DNA from: Marchantia polymorpha subsp. ruderalis
Taxonomy: Eukaryota; Streptophyta; Marchantiopsida; Marchantiales; Marchantiaceae
DNA length: 64,000 bases
Assembly: GCA_037833965.1 (NCBI GenBank)
Contig: AP031358.1
Location: 22,204,001-22,268,000, forward strand
Direction: 5' to 3'
Part shown: positions 59,501 to 64,000 of the stretch, piece by piece
How the letters are laid out: the number at the start of each line of letters is the position of its first letter
How positions within the stretch are numbered: position 1 is the stretch's first letter
Notes under the pieces: model-generated
Seen by the model: only the letters and a program-made list of their open reading frames with translations
Told to the model about the DNA's origin: nothing
Databases searched by the model: none
Made by a program: the position numbers and the translations under genes

Positions 59501-62429
59501 TGGTTGGTAGGAAAGATGGTCTAATGTGGAAGCAGAATTTCGGGTATTGCATGGAAGCGAAGATTTTTTAAAATGTGAAGCTTTGAGTAGTGTAAAACTG
59601 CATGTACAATCGGACTGGAAGACCGTGACGAATTAAGCTGTATCAAGACCCCCGGGAGACAGACCCTACGATGAGTAGGGCGTGGAAAAAACATGCACCG
59701 TCTTTAATCAGATATTCTGGTTGAATCGCGTGAGCGGTCGAGGTAACGTCAACATGCCAAAACAACAAGCGTGATCTTCTATAGTCGGTGGGATTGGAAA
59801 TTGGTCTACGTGGGCAAATGCATCAGTGTGCTCATACACTCTTGTCGTCACGCTGGAAGCAGAGATTTCAAGTTCATTTTCAAAGAATACTTTTTCCTGG
59901 AACATTTGATCTATTCCAGCAAGTGGATGTATTCTGACAAATGAGAGGCACATGGGTAGTCAGCTCGGCGGACAAAGCCTGTCGTGCTTTGTTCTTGTTT
60001 TGAAGAACGTTAAAGTACGCTACATAACTCTAACGCTGATAACAAACTGATGAACTTTTTGGAGTTTACTAAACTTGATGTTAACATAAGAACATGATGT
60101 ACAGAATATACGAGTACTGTACTCGAGGTTCTAAACTCCTGTTATGATTGTTCTTCTAGCTCAACTGTCAAGCATGCACAGTCTTGATGAGGTCTTTCGA
60201 CGTCAAACATTAATATGAATCAGATTTTGTCCGTGCTAAAAGCAATCCTGCTTATTTTTCACATCGTATAAAGCAGGATAGAAACAATATTATACTTGGT
60301 AAGGTCAACGTCAATCCTCAAAGAAGTTAGAGTTTTCGAACTAAACTTGCAAGAGAAGAAAAACTGTGTTGTACACCTAATTTTAAAAAAACTTCATGCC
60401 ATAAATGTTAGATAACAATGAGTCATGACTTGAAATGAAGATCTCGCTTAATATCTGAAAGACAAGACTAGTTTACATGGAAATTCAAATATTTGGTATA
60501 TTTTCTGAAATGAAACAAGTCATACTGCAAATTTGGCACCAGTATGCTCTAATCCAAAAATGTCAAATGAGAAATTTAAAGAACAATCTATATAGATAAA
60601 ATTTTTTAAAAGTAAACTATCTTTTCTATGTGTAAATCATATCCACATCTATTTTTTATTTTATAACAATTGAAACTGTGAGTAAATACCTTTCTATTAG
60701 ATGTGTAGTATGATTTGCATCTTTATTGGATTTTACATCAAATGTCAAAATGTAAGACATAAACAAGCTTGTATAATTTTTTTTCCGAAGGAATTATTCA
60801 ATGGAAGGGAAAGTTTGTCATTTCTCATTCAATTCTTCATTGAATTAAAGATTTTGACTCTACAAATCTTTGTCTCTTATAGTTTTGAAAAGCATTTGGC
60901 CTTAGGATTCTTGGACTCTTTTATTTGGGTGCATCATCAAGAATAATTAAACTAAGTTATTCTTTGATGATGTATGCAACTCAGGTGATGAGATAAATCG
61001 GTGGATGTTTAAGAATTTATTACTAAAGTTCAAACAAAGATATTATCATAGCTTCATCAGTAATTCTTTTAGACGTATTTTAATAAAACTACACACATCA
61101 AAAACTCTTGTTTCATTTTTCATTCAAGTTAAATTTACATGAAAAGATAAAACGTTAATGAAAAAATCAATGGATAACTTTTAATAATGACCTAATTCCG
61201 AATTTCTTCCTCATTCAGGTTCGAAACGAATATTAGAACAAAATACGTGATCTGGAAAGATCACAAGCAGCTTTGGTAGGAACTGACAATGTACTAGACA
61301 CGATATTTTTTTCTTCTTTTTTTCATGTTACTTGGTTTGGTTGTTGTGTATTTACAACATTGGTACTGCCCAAAGTTCTTCAATTTTGCAAGTGCCATTT
61401 AATGTACTTGTAGAATAATTTGATGAAAACTGTTGCGAAATGTTGCGATTGATTCACGATTATTGCATTTACAAGGTTGGTTGAAATTCTCATTGGATGG
61501 TTTACTAGGAATATATTTTGATACTCTGAGTATTGTCTTACACTCACTTTAATGACACCAGTACATTCGTACATTGACTTTTAGTATATATTATTTTAGC
61601 AAACGCAAAACACTATTCCTTGATATTGAACGCTTCACAAATTATTATATATCCTAGAATTTGTCCAGATGCAACCGGAAATCGTTAAGTATGTTAATTC
61701 TCAATTCACTCCACGGGAGAAAGTGAAGATGTTGGGCTCTCAAATTTTGAAGCTTTTTGTGGGACCTTAGCTGACAAGTTCAACGCAAAGGACAATGTAT
61801 ATTGTTTCACTTCCGGCATGTATAGACTTTAGATCTTTATATACTTTAGATATACACTCTAGATCTTTTTTATGGAACCTCAATGGAAAAGAACAATGAT
61901 TCCACTGCAGAGTCCATCAGAGTCATGCCACAGCTTTCTCTGTATTATTGTTTAACAACCTCAAAGTCTGAGACTCCAACATTACAACCCTCAAAGTCAT
62001 CCGCCCGGCGAAAGCAGGGGGAATGACTGGATCGCATTCGTTCGTTTTGAGTCATGACCATTGGAAGAAATGAAACTCAAGAGCATTATGTCAACACCCA
62101 TTATTAAGCATATATGTATTATTCATGCAATCTGACCTCGAAAGACAGCCTGTGCATAAGTTGAAAAAGTTGTTTTCCCTCCAACCCTAGTTCAGCTGAG
62201 TTGAATATTTTAGCCCTGTGAAGCTTCGTTCTTGCTTGCGCTTCTTGACTCCACCTTTTACCGACAAGAGTGACGTTAAATCTAGAATAAGGTATATACC
62301 CTGTCATGATTCCTCACTCTGTCCACAGGCAGTGACTCGGACGTGATGAAGCTGAAGTTACGTAGTTTGTTCTGAAATAAATGCAACTCTTACGCAGTCG
62401 CACCATTTTTCTAGACCATGATGGCCTAC
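59501..62429. other. No gene recognised
   Basis: AT-rich between about 60.0 and 61.7 kb. The longest frames are near 81 codons (59708-59953 on the minus strand; 60701-60946 on the plus strand) and have no recognisable domain. The minus-strand frame lies upstream of the ROCO cluster and could be tested as a lost 5' exon, but nothing in the sequence links them. Confidence 0.5.
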
Positions 62430-62805
62430 GAGACTGCTTTTGAGGCACGATTTCCACGGATCTAGGAAGCAGGTGTCCGGTTGGAGTATGGTTGATTATT
62501 TTGGAGCGGCTGGGTGCCGGGAAAAGGACAATCGAATCCGACTGCTTTTCAGGCCCGATTTCCACGGATCTAGTAAGCAAGTGGTCCGCTTGAGTACGGT
62601 TGATTATTAAGGAGCGGCTGGGGTCCGGGAAAAGGACAATCGAAGCCGATTGCTTTTCAGGCCCGATTTCCACGGATCTAGTAAGCAGGTGGTCTGTTAG
62701 AGTACCGTTGATTATTATATAGCGGCTGGGGTCCGGGAAGAGGACAATCGAATCCGACTGCTTTTCAAGCCCGATTTCCACGGATCTAGAAAGCGGGTGA
62801 AAGGA
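62430..62805 (-). repeat. 108-bp tandem repeat, about 3.5 copies, open frame
   Basis: TTTCCACGGATCTAG recurs at 62451, 62559, 62667 and 62775, exactly 108 bp (36 codons) apart. The minus-strand frame 62314-62781 (155 codons) stays open through all copies, with a repeated SVEIGPEKQSDSIVLFPDPSR-like block. The unit length keeps the frame. A functional repeat protein is possible but unsupported by a promoter, a second exon or a known domain. Confidence 0.85.
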
Positions 62806-63177
62806 ATATTACTGTTCACCATAGCTGCAATCATACGCACATGGTGAGTATAATTGCAACGCTATGACACAGCTGAGTTAGATAGAATGATGTCTTTGTC
62901 ACTTAAACCTTGAGGTTCATTTTAGTTTTTTCTATGCTTCTTTAAACGTGTCATCGCATATAAAGTCAACGCGCGGATTTCTGTAACCTGTGGTTAGTGA
63001 TGTAAAATTTCGGAACCATTAATTTCTAGTCTGTAAATCTACTCGATAAGAACTATACGATACTATACAACAATTTCAAAATAAAAAATCCCACCATTAT
63101 CACAATACATAGTATCATAAATAAAAAAATTGTATCATAAATATATTTAAAGATATATGTCAACAATTCACATTTTC
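62806..63177. other. No gene recognised
   Basis: AT-rich spacer between the 108-bp repeat and the inverted telobox. No open frame, RNA gene or repeat was identified. Confidence 0.5.
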
Positions 63178-63204
63178 TGGATTTAGGGTTTAACCCTAAA
63201 TCCA
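63178..63204. repeat. Inverted telobox palindrome, 13-bp arms
   Basis: TGGATTTAGGGTT, a single central T, then AACCCTAAATCCA. Two plant telomere-like units (TTTAGGG and CCCTAAA) meet head to head. Confidence 0.85.
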
Positions 63205-63410
63205 TAATTTGCTACATATATTATTATTAATTATTTCACTCAGATTTGTGTATATTAATTTAAATTAAATGCAATTATAATATCCATGTTAACAATATAC
63301 ATATGCAAATGAAGTCCATTTTGAAATCAAACAACACATTATAGAAAATTTTGATGCAATGCACTATAAGAAATTTATGAATTTATTTTTATATAATTGA
63401 CACCTCCCAC

Positions 63411-63652
63411 TAGTGACATCTAACCCCGATACCATAACTATCATAATTTTAATATAACCTCCTAATAGGAACATACATTGGTATCGGGGTTAGATACCAA
63501 TGTATGTTCATATTAGGAGGTTATATTAAAATTATGCACCTCTCAACAATAACATCCAATTTTAAGACCAATATATCCGGAGGTTACCCGCAATTTACTC
63601 TTGTGAATGATTTAAAACCTAAGTACCAATAGATGTCACTATTGGGAGGTTA
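63411..63652. mobile_element. Fold-back / MITE-like element
   Basis: The ends CACCTCCCACTAGTGACATC (left, about 63411) and GATGTCACTATTGGGAGGT (right, about 63632-63650) are imperfect inverted repeats. Inside, 63442-63486 and 63493-63536 form a 44-base inverted repeat with one mismatch. TAACCCCGATACC (63421-63433) pairs with GGTATCGGGGTTA (63480-63492), giving a competing stem. Non-coding, short and strongly palindromic, it fits a MITE or fold-back transposon; the superfamily is not assigned. Confidence 0.6.
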
Positions 63653-64000
63653 TCTGCAATGCCTGTCCGGATCGTCTTTCGGGAAGGTTTCCAGGAAAGC
63701 ACATCTTCCCGACCCTGTCTTTAGACGTGGATACTTCCCATGATCCAATTTCTCAGTGTCGACAAAGGTTTCAAGATCAGTGTCGATTAACAGTTGCAGT
63801 TAGAAGACTAAATGCTGGTGGTGATGGGTGACTTACTCCAATGTACTGAAGCGAACAATCCATCTAGAAGGTTTCCTCGAAGTGCTATGGTGGAAACTAC
63901 AAACCTTTATCGAATCTTCACCACATCGCGGTTGACATGGCGGACTGAATGATTTTGTTGAGTTCGCAAAGGCGAAAGAATTGAACGTGAGTACAGAGAA
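63653..64000 (+). other. Possible decayed LINE-like sequence
   Basis: Composition returns to normal. A short stretch near 63810 encodes LVVMGDLLQCTEANNPS, faintly reminiscent of the GDFN block of LINE endonucleases, but the Asn is missing and stops follow. The window ends here. Confidence 0.15.

Noticed and set aside
63810-63960. LINE endonuclease-like GD motif
   Set aside because: Only a few residues resemble the GDFN block; the key Asn is missing and stops interrupt it. Too weak to call an element.
1-64000. CRISPR arrays, operons, bacterial promoters or phage-like systems
   Set aside because: The window is spliced eukaryotic DNA. The regular repeats found are 108-bp and 314/328-bp tandem units without unique spacers.

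Overview
The window is nuclear DNA of a land plant. The evidence is spliced genes with GT-AG introns, a C-terminal-motor kinesin of the plant ATK type, an ALDH3-family aldehyde dehydrogenase, plant telomere-like TTTAGGG motifs, a U6 snRNA-like relic and long AT-rich gene-poor stretches. Low gene density, moderate GC in genes and a duplicated LRR-Roc-COR (ROCO, TORNADO1-like) cluster make a bryophyte, perhaps a liverwort such as Marchantia, my best guess. That placement is inference.

Layout. 1-7.9 kb: no gene recognised; an AT-rich block at about 3.34-5.56 kb, then a GC-rich promoter and leader. 7.94-13.82 kb (+): a complete 17-exon kinesin-14. 13.8-38 kb: mostly gene-poor, with short tandem duplications, two exon-like fragments, a G-box cluster, a second AT-rich block (about 29.6-32.35 kb), two sharp hairpins and a U6 pseudogene. 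38.06-42.50 kb (+): a complete 10-exon ALDH3 gene with a clear TATA box and two tiny upstream ORFs. 43.9-55.9 kb (-): two head-to-tail ROCO units, rearranged by a 1,703-bp-spaced direct duplication, a 298-bp tandem duplication and a large purine-rich coding expansion. 55.96-59.5 kb: about 11 tandem copies of a 314/328-bp satellite directly upstream of the ROCO cluster. 59.5-64 kb: no gene recognised; a 108-bp (36-codon) tandem repeat, an inverted telobox and a fold-back element.

The kinesin (spindle and phragmoplast microtubules) and the ALDH (aldehyde detoxification) are unrelated housekeeping-type genes. The most unusual region is the ROCO cluster. The downstream unit has no start of its own: its LRR exon is fused in frame to a duplicated C-terminal exon of the upstream unit. 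The upstream unit has lost its G3 GTPase motif and its C-terminal domain. The locus may encode a tandem double-ROCO protein, or be a young, partly broken duplicate pair. All exon boundaries were read by hand from splice-site consensus, phase continuity and family motifs; none is confirmed by transcripts.
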